A DNA stretch of 64,000 nucleotides from Pedobacter sp. AJM (GTDB taxonomy: Bacteria > Bacteroidota > Bacteroidia > Sphingobacteriales > Sphingobacteriaceae). The translations under genes and the position numbers were made by a program. This document shows, piece by piece, positions 17,201 to 25,779 of the stretch (positions within the stretch are counted from its first letter, which is position 1; every line of letters begins with the position of its first letter). The notes below the pieces were generated by a model. The model was given only the letters and a program-made list of their open reading frames with translations, did no database searches and was not told the origin of the DNA. The stretch is taken from the NCBI RefSeq assembly GCF_002197755.1, contig NZ_NHOT01000002.1, positions 62,001-126,000 on the forward strand, written 5' to 3'.

Positions 17201-18061
17201 ATGATAGTAATTGCAGACGGTGGATCAACCAAAACAAATTGGTGTCTGATCAACGAAGCCGGCAGAAAAATCTACTTTAATACCGAGGGTTACAATCCAT
17301 ATTTTTCTAAGGGAGAATACATTGTAAAGTCTTTAAATGAAACCCTTCCAGACCACTTGGAAAGAGAAAAATTAACTGCTGTTTATTATTACGGTGCTGG
17401 ATGCTCTACCCCTGGTAATGTAAAGATTGTGACTGATGCCATGAAGCAGATTTTCACCAATGCCGAAATTTTTGTTGGTCATGATCTTCTAGCTTCCTGC
17501 AGAGCACTTTTGGGTAACGAGCCCGGATTTGCAGCTATATTAGGAACCGGTACCAATTCCTGCCTGTATGACGGAAAAGATATTACCCTTAATATAGATT
17601 CATTAGGTTATTTCCTGGGTGATGAAGGTAGCGGTTCATTTATTGGGAAACGCATTTTAAGCGACTATATGAAAGGCTATATGCCAAAAGGCTTACGTGA
17701 AGCTTTTTATGATAATTATGCTTTAACAAACGAAGATATTTTTGATAATATTTACAATAAGCCTTTGCCAAACCGTTTCTGCGCCAGCTTCAGTAAATTC
17801 TTATATGACTTCAAAGATAACTATGAAGACTATGCTTTCAGCACTATAGATTATGCCTTTACCTCATTTTTTGAAGCTTTGGTGATTCACTATCCAAACT
17901 ATAAAGACCACAAATTAAACTGTGTAGGTTCTGTAGGTTACAGCTTTCGCGACATTTTAAGTATTGTTGCTGACCGTTATGAAATGGGTGTTGGTAAAAT
18001 TATCCGTTCACCTATAGATGATTTAGTTCATTACCATTTGGAAACAGCTAAGAAGGGGTAG
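17201..18061 (+). CDS. BadF/BadG-type sugar kinase (N-acetylglucosamine kinase-like)
   Basis: A 286-residue ASKHA-fold kinase. The phosphate-1 loop is intact ('IADGGSTKTNW', Asp6), phosphate-2 is 'AILGTGTNSCLY', and 'GYFLGDEGSGSFIGKRIL' is the typical BadF/GlcNAc-kinase stretch. The C-terminal 'CVGSVGYSFRDIL' is the adenosine motif. The family phosphorylates GlcNAc, glucosamine or glucose. Given pfkA and gapA next door, a glucokinase-like role feeding glycolysis is plausible (inference). It is monocistronic, ending at a bidirectional terminator, and carries an operator candidate upstream at 17080. It is paralogous to the gene at 20009. Confidence 0.85.
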   Translation: MIVIADGGSTKTNWCLINEAGRKIYFNTEGYNPYFSKGEYIVKSLNETLPDHLEREKLTAVYYYGAGCSTPGNVKIVTDAMKQIFTNAEIFVGHDLLASCRALLGNEPGFAAILGTGTNSCLYDGKDITLNIDSLGYFLGDEGSGSFIGKRILSDYMKGYMPKGLREAFYDNYALTNEDIFDNIYNKPLPNRFCASFSKFLYDFKDNYEDYAFSTIDYAFTSFFEALVIHYPNYKDHKLNCVGSVGYSFRDILSIVADRYEMGVGKIIRSPIDDLVHYHLETAKKG

Positions 18062-18125
18062 TTTAGAGTACTGAGTTTGGAGTCTTTAGTCTGGAGTCAT
18101 GAGTTTCAAGTAATTAGTCAAAGTT
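18062..18125. repeat. Low-complexity GAGT-type intergenic repeat
   Basis: Degenerate direct repeats of GAGT/GAGTC with CTTTAGTCT or TTTCAAGT spacers fill the stretch after the kinase stop codon. Repeats of this style are scattered between genes in Sphingobacteriaceae. No coding potential. Confidence 0.5.
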
Positions 18126-18136
18126 CTTAAAACCAT

Positions 18137-18174
18137 AAAAAGGTCCCGATTGAAAATTCAACCGGGACCTTTTT
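18137..18174. terminator. Bidirectional terminator between kinase and Nudix regulator genes
   Basis: A 12-bp perfect stem (AAAAAGGTCCCG at 18137-18148, complement at 18163-18174). It starts with A5 and ends with T5, so it can stop transcripts from both convergent genes. Confidence 0.93.
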
Positions 18175-18221
18175 CTTTTTATAGTAATGTGGTCTTTATC
18201 CTTTGCTCTTTAATCCTTCTC

Positions 18222-18911
18222 TTAAAAGGAAATTTCCTTGCCAAACAATTTGGCGTATTTGCGTTTATCAAAACGATAAAGCGTAGCTGCACGATAAGAT
18301 ACACCTTTTTGTTTTTCGTCGAGTTCTTTCAACACGCCAAAGCTTACAATCTTTTTTCTAAAGTTGCGCTTATCCAGTTTTTTACCGAGAATCAGTTCAT
18401 ATACATGTTGCAACTGGGTGAGGGTAAATTTTTCCGGCAGCAACTCAAACGCGATCGGCTGGTGTTTAATCCTTCGCTTGATTTTTTCCAGGCCCTTATC
18501 ATAAATCTTCTGGTGATCGAAAGCCAGTTTAGGTAAATCCGTAATGGGTAACCATTTGGCACGTTTCGCATAGGTACTGATCGGACGGGGTTCTTTATCA
18601 CCACCTAAACGGATAAGTGCATAATAGGCCAGGGTAATTACCCTACCCTGCGGGTGCCTGTTTGGATCACCAAAAGCATAATATTGCTCCATGTAAATTC
18701 CACGCAGACTGGTCAGCTCATATAATATACGCGATGCGGATTGATCTAAACTTTCATCTGCACCCACGATATTACCAGGCAAGGCCCACCAATCTTTAAA
18801 CGGCTCTTCATTTCTTTCGATGAGTAAGATTTTAAGTTCCTTGCCATCAAACCCAAACAACACGCAATCTATCGAGAATACAGAATCTAAATGAGGTAAA
18901 ATTTGTTCCAA
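18222..18911 (-). CDS. Nudix-winged-helix transcriptional regulator (NrtR/AraR-like)
   Basis: A 229-residue protein with an N-terminal Nudix fold (about 10-140: 'DCVLFGFDGKELKILLIERNEEPFKDWWALPGNIV', 'AYYALIRL') and a C-terminal winged helix (about 150-225: 'FTLTQLQHVYELILGKKLDKRNFRKKI', 'GVSYRAATLYRFDKRKY'). This is the NrtR layout. In place of REUxEExGU the Nudix box reads 'RILYELTSL', so two catalytic Glu are replaced and hydrolysis is unlikely; the domain probably senses a nucleotide or sugar ligand. It starts with TTG at 18911. The divergent pfkA gene and three identical-arm palindromes nearby make it the probable local regulator, possibly autoregulated. Confidence 0.88.
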   Translation of the reverse strand: MEQILPHLDSVFSIDCVLFGFDGKELKILLIERNEEPFKDWWALPGNIVGADESLDQSASRILYELTSLRGIYMEQYYAFGDPNRHPQGRVITLAYYALIRLGGDKEPRPISTYAKRAKWLPITDLPKLAFDHQKIYDKGLEKIKRRIKHQPIAFELLPEKFTLTQLQHVYELILGKKLDKRNFRKKIVSFGVLKELDEKQKGVSYRAATLYRFDKRKYAKLFGKEISF

Positions 18912-18987
18912 AGTAAAATTTAATTATTTTAAACAGATAAAGGTATGACTTTCAATATTAAGTAAAAAAAATAAAAAAAATTACTTA

Positions 18988-19002
18988 GTGTAAAAATTAC
19001 AC
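18988..19002. promoter_or_regulatory. NrtR/AraR-like operator candidate 2 (GTGTA-AAAAT-TACAC)
   Basis: A perfect 5+5 inverted repeat in the divergent region between the Nudix regulator and pfkA. It ends 2 nt before the pfkA -7 element and would occupy the spacer/-33 region. Binding would be expected to block pfkA transcription, and perhaps that of the regulator. Confidence 0.75.
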
Positions 19003-19004
19003 AC

Positions 19005-19012
19005 TATATTCG
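19005..19012 (+). promoter_or_regulatory. -7 element of pfkA, almost leaderless
   Basis: TATATTCG has one mismatch to TAnnTTTG and lies only 8 nt before the ATG at 19021. The transcript would therefore start within a few nucleotides of the start codon. Confidence 0.5.
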
Positions 19013-19020
19013 TATCATAG

Positions 19021-20007
19021 ATGGAGCCAAATATTAAAAACATAGCTGTACTTACTTCCGGTGGCGATGCCCCGGGAATGAATGCAGCCATTAGAGCTGT
19101 TGTTCGAACCGGAATTTACCATGGCATCAACATGTTTGGTGTAATGCAGGGATACCAGGGTTTGATTAAGGACAATATAAAATCGATGGACGCCCGTTCT
19201 GTAAGTAATATTTTACACTTAGGGGGTACCATTTTAAAAACTGCACGCTGCCTGGAGTTTAAAACTGATGAAGGTCAGCAAATTGCCTACCAGAATTTAA
19301 AGAAAAATAACATTGACGGTTTAGTGGTTATTGGCGGTGATGGCACTTTTACCGGCGCAAAACGTTTCTCAGAAACTTTCGGCGTAAAGGTAATTGGTAT
19401 ACCTGGAACGATTGATAATGACCTTGCAGGTTCTGATTTTACATTGGGTTATGATACCGCAATCAATACTGTCATTGAAGCAATAGATAAAATCAGGGAT
19501 ACCGCAGATGCGCACGACAGGTTGTTTTTTATAGAAGTAATGGGCAGGGATTCGGGATGTATTGCACTAAGAAGTTCAATAGCCAGTGGTGCCGAAGCTG
19601 TTTTATTACCTGAAAGGGCAACCAGTGTGGATGAACTGATTACTAAACTTGCCCTGGGTGCGGCTACAAAAAAATCATCAAGCATAGTTATTGTTGCCGA
19701 AGGACATAAACAAGGCGGTGCTTATGATATTGCCAAGAAAGTAAAAGAAACTTTTGACCATTATGATACTAAAGTTACCATACTTGGACACCTTCAGCGC
19801 GGCGGCAGCCCGAGCAGCTTTGACCGTATTTTAGGAAGCAGACTTGGTTTTGCAGCCGTAAATGCACTCATTGCCGGAGAAAGCGGACAAATGGTAGGTT
19901 TACACGGCAATGCAGTTAAATTAACCAGCATCACAGAAGCGTTAACTGCACACAGCTTCAAGCTTGAGCCGGATTTAATGGAAATGACAGAAGTTTTATC
20001 AATTTAA
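19021..20007 (+). CDS. pfkA: ATP-dependent 6-phosphofructokinase
   Basis: A 328-residue type A phosphofructokinase, the committed step of glycolysis: fructose 6-phosphate + ATP to fructose 1,6-bisphosphate. The motifs are intact: 'TSGGDAPGMNAAIRAVV', 'VIGGDGTFTGA' (ATP type, with Gly after GGDG), catalytic 'PGTIDNDLAGSDFTLGYDTA', 'EVMGRDSGCIAL' and 'LGHLQRGGSPSSFDR'. Length is normal. First gene of the operon pfkA-kinase-like-gapA, with gaps of 1 and 8 nt. The promoter overlaps operator candidate 2, and the Nudix regulator is encoded divergently. Confidence 0.96.
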   Translation: MEPNIKNIAVLTSGGDAPGMNAAIRAVVRTGIYHGINMFGVMQGYQGLIKDNIKSMDARSVSNILHLGGTILKTARCLEFKTDEGQQIAYQNLKKNNIDGLVVIGGDGTFTGAKRFSETFGVKVIGIPGTIDNDLAGSDFTLGYDTAINTVIEAIDKIRDTADAHDRLFFIEVMGRDSGCIALRSSIASGAEAVLLPERATSVDELITKLALGAATKKSSSIVIVAEGHKQGGAYDIAKKVKETFDHYDTKVTILGHLQRGGSPSSFDRILGSRLGFAAVNALIAGESGQMVGLHGNAVKLTSITEALTAHSFKLEPDLMEMTEVLSI

Positions 20008-20008
20008 T

Positions 20009-21858
<1,850 letters not shown>

Positions 21859-21891
21859 TACAAAATAGCCATAAGGCTAAATACTGTATTC

Positions 21892-21928
21892 AAAAAGCGA
21901 CATTAACCTTTGGTTTTGTCGCTTTTTT
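21892..21928 (+). terminator. Terminator of the pfkA-gapA operon
   Basis: AAAAAGCGAC (21892-21901) pairs with GTCGCTTTTT (21918-21927), followed by more T. Confidence 0.92.
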
Positions 21929-22241
21929 ATTTTAAACCTGAATTTCATTTATAAAGCCGATTTAAAATGAAAGGTAAAACTACTTAAGCGCATAAAAAAA
22001 TGCTAATAAAAATACTTTATCTATAAATAAAGCTTAAAAAAGATTTAAAATGCACTTTTATTTTATAAATCATTCAAAAATTCAACTGACTATAACCATC
22101 CAAGCTAAAATTTAATACTATTTAACAATTACTTAACATATTTTGGATGTATATTTGCAATACGGTCATTTTAACAACGATTTACCAGTTAAAAGATAGT
22201 TGCAGATAAAAATGACAAAAAAAATATATAAAAATTTCTTA
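21929..22241. other. AT-rich non-coding stretch upstream of the small transcription unit
   Basis: Very AT-rich sequence without a convincing gene. It holds one more -7-like match (TATATTTG at 22150-22157). An ATG at 22212 opens a 49-codon frame running through the third operator and into the 20-codon frame described below. Confidence 0.4.
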
Positions 22242-22256
22242 GTGTATTTTTTACAC
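22242..22256. promoter_or_regulatory. NrtR/AraR-like operator candidate 3 (GTGTA-TTTTT-TACAC)
   Basis: A perfect inverted repeat, base for base identical with candidate 1. It lies 15 nt upstream of a consensus -7 element and so covers the expected -33 region of the orphan transcription unit. Confidence 0.75.
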
Positions 22257-22271
22257 TATCATTTTTTTTAC

Positions 22272-22279
22272 TATATTTG
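22272..22279 (+). promoter_or_regulatory. Consensus -7 element of the orphan small transcript
   Basis: TATATTTG is an exact TAnnTTTG match. The transcription start is expected near 22285. Confidence 0.65.
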
Positions 22280-22298
22280 TAGAGTAATAAACGGAACG

Positions 22299-22361
22299 AT
22301 GTTTATGCAGATTAAAAAAGATAAATCATTCTCCTTAAAAAATATTTTGACGGAGGATTAA
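22299..22361 (+). CDS. Possible 20-residue peptide within the small transcript
   Basis: ATG at 22299 (GGA four nt upstream) to TAA at 22359-22361. The peptide is basic then mixed (begins MFMQIKKDKS, ends NILTED), without a signal or TM segment. The frame also continues upstream to an ATG at 22212, but that would include the operator and promoter. Coding status is uncertain; the support is its position in a short, separately promoted and terminated unit. Confidence 0.3.
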   Translation: MFMQIKKDKSFSLKNILTED

Positions 22362-22402
22362 AGACAAAGCCTGGCTCATAACAGGTTTATATTTGGTTAG
22401 AA

Positions 22403-22435
22403 AAAAAGGAGACGCTCGGATGAGGTCTCCTTTTT
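22403..22435 (+). terminator. Terminator of the orphan small transcript
   Basis: GGAGAC (22408-22413) pairs with GTCTCC (22425-22430), extended by an inner CTC/GAG pair and by A5/T5 outside, then T5. A strong intrinsic terminator on the plus strand. Confidence 0.9.
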
Positions 22436-22548
22436 CTTTATATCAAAATTTAGCATTCACAAACTTTGAATCCATAAAACAAAATATGATGAATATTTAG
22501 GGTGAAATACAACCTACGGAAACATCAGCCGCCAAACACCGCTGATTT

Positions 22549-22866
22549 TTACAGTTGATGAAGATTGATCTGGCGATTGGTAATCTGATGCAACCAGGTA
22601 AAGATTTTGAATTTAGTTTCATCATATCCTGATATAGAATTCCAGAAATCTAAAAAGATTTTCTCAAGGATAATTTCTGCAGCATGTTCATCGGCAATCT
22701 TGCTGCGGATCATGCCGTATATTGCAGCTGCATATTGCTTATAAATGGTTTTAAAAGCTTCAGGATCACCAGATCTTAAATTATTAAGAAAAATTTCATG
22801 CTCAGAAAGCTGAATATTGAGGCCATAGCCTGCTTCCTGCTGATTAACTATCTTTAATAATTGCAT
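22549..22866 (-). CDS. Sigma-70 region 2-only protein (ECF-like, no region 4)
   Basis: A 105-residue protein whose residues about 27-100 resemble region 2 of ECF sigma factors: 'LRSGDPEAFKTIYKQYAAAIYGMIRSKIAD' and the promoter-melting/-10 helix 'DFWNSISGYDETKFKIFTWLHQITNRQI'. It stops directly after region 2. Region 4, which binds the -35 element, is missing, and no continuing frame is seen in the 110 nt downstream. It is either a truncated sigma factor or a stand-alone region-2 protein. It is monocistronic and convergent with the small transcript. Confidence 0.7.
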   Translation of the reverse strand: MQLLKIVNQQEAGYGLNIQLSEHEIFLNNLRSGDPEAFKTIYKQYAAAIYGMIRSKIADEHAAEIILEKIFLDFWNSISGYDETKFKIFTWLHQITNRQINLHQL

Positions 22867-23024
22867 TTTACTGATCTGTATAATTAGCTAACATTACATT
22901 TTTTTATTTGTTCGGTTTACCAACTAACTATCAAACAACCCAATGGAATATAAGTATAAAAGATACCACAGAACCACATTTTTATTCTTTTGCTAATCCC
23001 TTAATAAATTAAAATCATAACTGG

Positions 23025-23052
23025 TTTGGTTGCCAGAGGTTTTGTACATTTG
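23025..23052 (+). promoter_or_regulatory. Promoter of the cysteine-rich lipoprotein/TonB receptor pair
   Basis: TTTG at 23025-23028 and a consensus -7 TACATTTG at 23045-23052, 16 nt apart. The -7 ends 8 nt before the ATG at 23061, so the leader is only a few nucleotides. Confidence 0.6.
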
Positions 23053-23060
23053 ACTGGCCA

Positions 23061-23399
23061 ATGAAAATCTTAGTCTACTTTTTGAGTATCACCATTTTGC
23101 TTTTATCTTGCATTACCTGCGAAGACGTTATGGCGGTGGAAATCAATAGGCAAACCAATGAGGCTATTCTAACAATTTCAAATACGAACACTGTACCGGA
23201 TAATGATCATTGTTCGCCGTTATGCACCTGCAATTGTTGCGGGCAGCCTATTGTAAATATATGTACCGAATTATTGACGCTTCAGTCAAAATCTTTATCT
23301 TCCAATCAGATAAAGCCTGGTTACCAAAGCAGAAATGTATCCGACTATATCCGAAACATCTGGCAACCGCCAAAGTTGAATAAAAATCCTATCGGTTAA
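23061..23399 (+). CDS. Cysteine-rich small lipoprotein (DUF6660-like)
   Basis: A 112-residue protein with a signal peptide and lipobox ('ITILLLSCITCED'). Its mature part contains a compact cysteine cluster, 'DHCSPLCTCNCCGQPI', with five Cys in twelve residues plus a His, and a further Cys in 'NICTEL'. It resembles the DUF6660 family that precedes TonB receptors in Bacteroidota. The cluster could bind a soft metal such as copper or zinc (inference). The receptor gene starts 55 nt after its stop, and a 16-bp palindrome (23390-23405) overlaps its stop codon. Confidence 0.75.
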   Translation: MKILVYFLSITILLLSCITCEDVMAVEINRQTNEAILTISNTNTVPDNDHCSPLCTCNCCGQPIVNICTELLTLQSKSLSSNQIKPGYQSRNVSDYIRNIWQPPKLNKNPIG

Positions 23400-23405
23400 C
23401 CGATA
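23390..23405. promoter_or_regulatory. 16-bp perfect palindrome before the TonB receptor gene
   Basis: TATCGGTTAACCGATA is self-complementary, overlaps the stop codon of the upstream gene and lies 49 nt before the receptor ATG. It may be a dimer-binding site; no T tract follows, so it is not a terminator. Confidence 0.35.
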
Positions 23406-23454
23406 TCGTTAAGAACCTATCTCAAGGTTTAATTATTCAATTTATACTATACAG

Positions 23455-25644
23455 ATGCAAAAAATAATATTATTGCTATGCACATTTTTGTGCTTAGGAA
23501 GTGCTTACGCACAAAACAGTCTTGAAATATCAGTCAGGAATAAAACGGACAAAACCATTATTAGTGATGCAACAGTGCTGATTAAGGGCACTAATCTTAT
23601 CATAAAAACCAAAGCAGATGGTACTGCCAGTTTTGAAAACATTCCCGATGGTTCTCAGACCATAATCATCAGAAATGTAGGATTCCGGGAACAACGCCTT
23701 ATCGTTACTTTCCCGTTAAATCAGGTGAAGACGTATGAAATTTTCCTGGAACCGGCAGAAGATGAACTGGATGAAGTTATTGTTTCTTCTACCAGAACCA
23801 GCCGGAGTATTCAAAACACCCCCACTCGCGTGGAAACCATTGAACTGGAAGAAATTGACGAGAAAAGTAATATGCGGCCAGCCAATGTTTCGATGATCCT
23901 GCATGAAAGCACGGGTATTGCCGTGCAGCAAACTTCGGCCACCAGTGCCAATGCCAGTATCAGGATTCAGGGCCTGGATGGACGTTATACCCAGCTTTTA
24001 AAAGATGGGTATGCCAGTTTTGGCAATTTTGCCAGCGGATTGAGTATCCTCGAAATTCCACCGCTCGACCTGGCGCAGGTAGAAATTATTAAAGGTCCAG
24101 CCTCTACGCTTTATGGTGCAGGGGCAATTGCCGGTGTAGTCAACTTTATTTCCAGAACACCGAGGGAAAAAGCCGATTTCAACATGATCCTTAATCAATC
24201 AAACGTAGGCCAAACCAATATCGGGGCTTTTAGCATGCAGCGAAAAGGAAAACTGGGCTACAGCCTGCTTGCACTTACCAATTTTCAGAAAGCTTATGAT
24301 GTTGATCAGGATGATTTTACAGAACTCCCAAAAACAAATGATTTTACCATTCACCCGAAAGTATTTTATTATCCGAATGAAAAAACAACTATTGTAATTG
24401 GCAATGCTTTTACCAGAAGCAACCGCACAGGTGGAGATATTTTTGTGATTAATAATGGTGCAAACGCCAACCACCGCTATTTTGAAAGCAACAAAAGCCT
24501 TCGCAATACCTCTACCCTCGATTTTGGCTACAAGGTAAATGCATCAGATTTACTGAAGATCAAAACCAGTTTCAATTATTTTAAACGGAATATTGCCATT
24601 CCTGACTATACTTTTAACGGGACTAACTATAATGCTTATACTGATATCAGTTATTTGAAAAACATCAAAAATCAAAGCCTGATTTTTGGGTTGAACATCG
24701 TATATGATAAGTTTGCAGAGCAAGATCAGCTCCCGAATCTGTCAAAAAACTTTACGACCAGAACGGCCGGCCTTTATGCACAGCAAACCTGGGATATCTC
24801 CGATCGTTTTAAGTTAGAAAGCGGTATGAGGCTTGACTTTGTTAATTATTTCAATGCATTTTACCGCAGGAATGAAGCCTTCGTTTTACCTAGGATTTCT
24901 GCTTTGTACAAAATCAATGATCATTGGAGTTCAAGAATTGGTGGCGGCCTGGGTTATAAAACACCAACACTCTTTACCGAACAAACCGAAACTTTTCAAT
25001 ACCAGAACCTATTGCCGCTAAACCAGGTTAAAGCAGAAAAAAGTTATGGAGGTACGGCAGATATTAATTATAAAACGGCTATTGGCGCTGACTGGTTATT
25101 CAGCCTGAACCAAATGTTCTTCTATACAAGGATCAATAATTCTACTATCCTGCTTCAAGACAATCAGGGCGCATTTCACTTTGAAAACACCACACAACCT
25201 GTACAAAGCAGGGGTTTCGAAACCAATGCAAAGATTATTTTTAAGGAAAACTTTAAGCTTTTTGCCGGTTATACTTTTACCGATGCCAAGGCAGATTACC
25301 TGCCGGTTATTCAAAATATCAGGCTTTTACCTCAAAATAAGGTGAACCTGGCTTTGCTTTATGAAAAGGAACGCAATTTTAAATTAGGGCTGGAGGGTTA
25401 TTTTACCGATCGTCAATACCTTTACAATAATCAATTAACCAGTGCATTCTGGGAGTTTGGTTTCATGGCAGAAAAGGTTTTTGGCAAAATCTCCATATTT
25501 ATTAATGCCGAGAATTTTACTGATACCAGGCAGAGCCGGTATAAAAGTGTGGTTAACGGATCACATCTTAACCCCAGTTTTGACGACATCTGGACACATA
25601 CAGAAGGCAGAACTTTTAATGGCGGGATTAAATTAAAGCTTTAA
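23455..25644 (+). CDS. TonB-dependent receptor with carboxypeptidase-like N-domain (metal-uptake type)
   Basis: A 729-residue outer-membrane receptor. Signal peptide to about residue 20 ('LCLGSAYAQ'). Then a CarboxypepD_reg beta-sandwich (about 22-100: 'LEISVRNKTDKTIISDATVLIKGTN...GTASFENIPDGSQTIIIRNVGF'), a plug ('DEVIVSSTRTSRSIQNTPTRVETI', 'RIQGLDGRYTQLLKDGY', 'EIIKGPASTLYGAGAIAGVVNFI') and a barrel ending 'GGIKLKL'. The 'QGLDGRYTQLLKDG' plug and the paired Cys-rich lipoprotein resemble loci for heme or transition metals rather than SusC glycan systems. The exact ligand is not determinable. Confidence 0.9.
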   Translation: MQKIILLLCTFLCLGSAYAQNSLEISVRNKTDKTIISDATVLIKGTNLIIKTKADGTASFENIPDGSQTIIIRNVGFREQRLIVTFPLNQVKTYEIFLEPAEDELDEVIVSSTRTSRSIQNTPTRVETIELEEIDEKSNMRPANVSMILHESTGIAVQQTSATSANASIRIQGLDGRYTQLLKDGYASFGNFASGLSILEIPPLDLAQVEIIKGPASTLYGAGAIAGVVNFISRTPREKADFNMILNQSNVGQTNIGAFSMQRKGKLGYSLLALTNFQKAYDVDQDDFTELPKTNDFTIHPKVFYYPNEKTTIVIGNAFTRSNRTGGDIFVINNGANANHRYFESNKSLRNTSTLDFGYKVNASDLLKIKTSFNYFKRNIAIPDYTFNGTNYNAYTDISYLKNIKNQSLIFGLNIVYDKFAEQDQLPNLSKNFTTRTAGLYAQQTWDISDRFKLESGMRLDFVNYFNAFYRRNEAFVLPRISALYKINDHWSSRIGGGLGYKTPTLFTEQTETFQYQNLLPLNQVKAEKSYGGTADINYKTAIGADWLFSLNQMFFYTRINNSTILLQDNQGAFHFENTTQPVQSRGFETNAKIIFKENFKLFAGYTFTDAKADYLPVIQNIRLLPQNKVNLALLYEKERNFKLGLEGYFTDRQYLYNNQLTSAFWEFGFMAEKVFGKISIFINAENFTDTRQSRYKSVVNGSHLNPSFDDIWTHTEGRTFNGGIKLKL

Positions 25645-25676
25645 ACAGATAATCAAACTAATTTCTAAAATATCTA

Positions 25677-25706
25677 TTGTCAAAGAAAACAATTTTTATA
25701 TCTTTG
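25677..25706 (+). promoter_or_regulatory. Complete Bacteroidota promoter (-33 TTG, 19 nt, -7 TATCTTTG)
   Basis: TTG at 25677-25679 and TATCTTTG at 25699-25706 with a 19-nt spacer, the best full promoter in the window. No protein gene follows on this strand, only a double hairpin. Confidence 0.65.
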
Positions 25707-25709
25707 CAG

Positions 25710-25770
25710 CCGCTCTGGAAGCTTCCACTCCAGAGTTTAAGAAAGCCTTCCAGCAATGGAAGGCTTTTCT
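25710..25770 (+). ncRNA. Candidate small RNA of about 60 nt with two hairpins
   Basis: Downstream of the promoter at 25677-25706 the sequence folds into hairpin 1 (CTCTGGA 25713-25719 with TCCAGAG 25729-25735) and hairpin 2, the terminator at 25742-25767. The loop of hairpin 1 contains CTTCCA, which could pair with TGGAAG elsewhere in the RNA, so alternative folds exist. It lies between convergent genes (TonB receptor and glgB). Its family is unknown to me. The alternative is that it is only a double terminator. Confidence 0.5.
25742..25770. terminator. Terminator of the small RNA, possibly also of glgB
   Basis: An 11-bp perfect stem (AAAGCCTTCCA 25742-25752, complement 25757-25767) with a GCAA loop. 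T's follow on the plus strand and a shorter TTTCTT on the minus strand. Confidence 0.85.
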
Positions 25771-25779
25771 TATTTAAGC

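Larger units (their letters stand above)
22285..22435 (+). ncRNA. Candidate small RNA of about 150 nt under operator 3
   Basis: The unit is bounded by the promoter at 22272-22279 and a strong terminator at 22403-22435. No gene follows on this strand before 23061. It therefore looks like an independent short transcript controlled by the same site type as pfkA. It may act as a regulatory RNA, encode the small frame at 22299-22361, or do both. Start and end are inferred from promoter and terminator positions, and no known RNA family is recognised. Confidence 0.55.

Noticed and set aside
22212..22361. 49-codon frame as the real gene of the small transcript
   Set aside because: Its first half runs through the operator and -7 promoter element, so the predicted transcript would lack the start codon. 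Only the last 20 codons remain possible.
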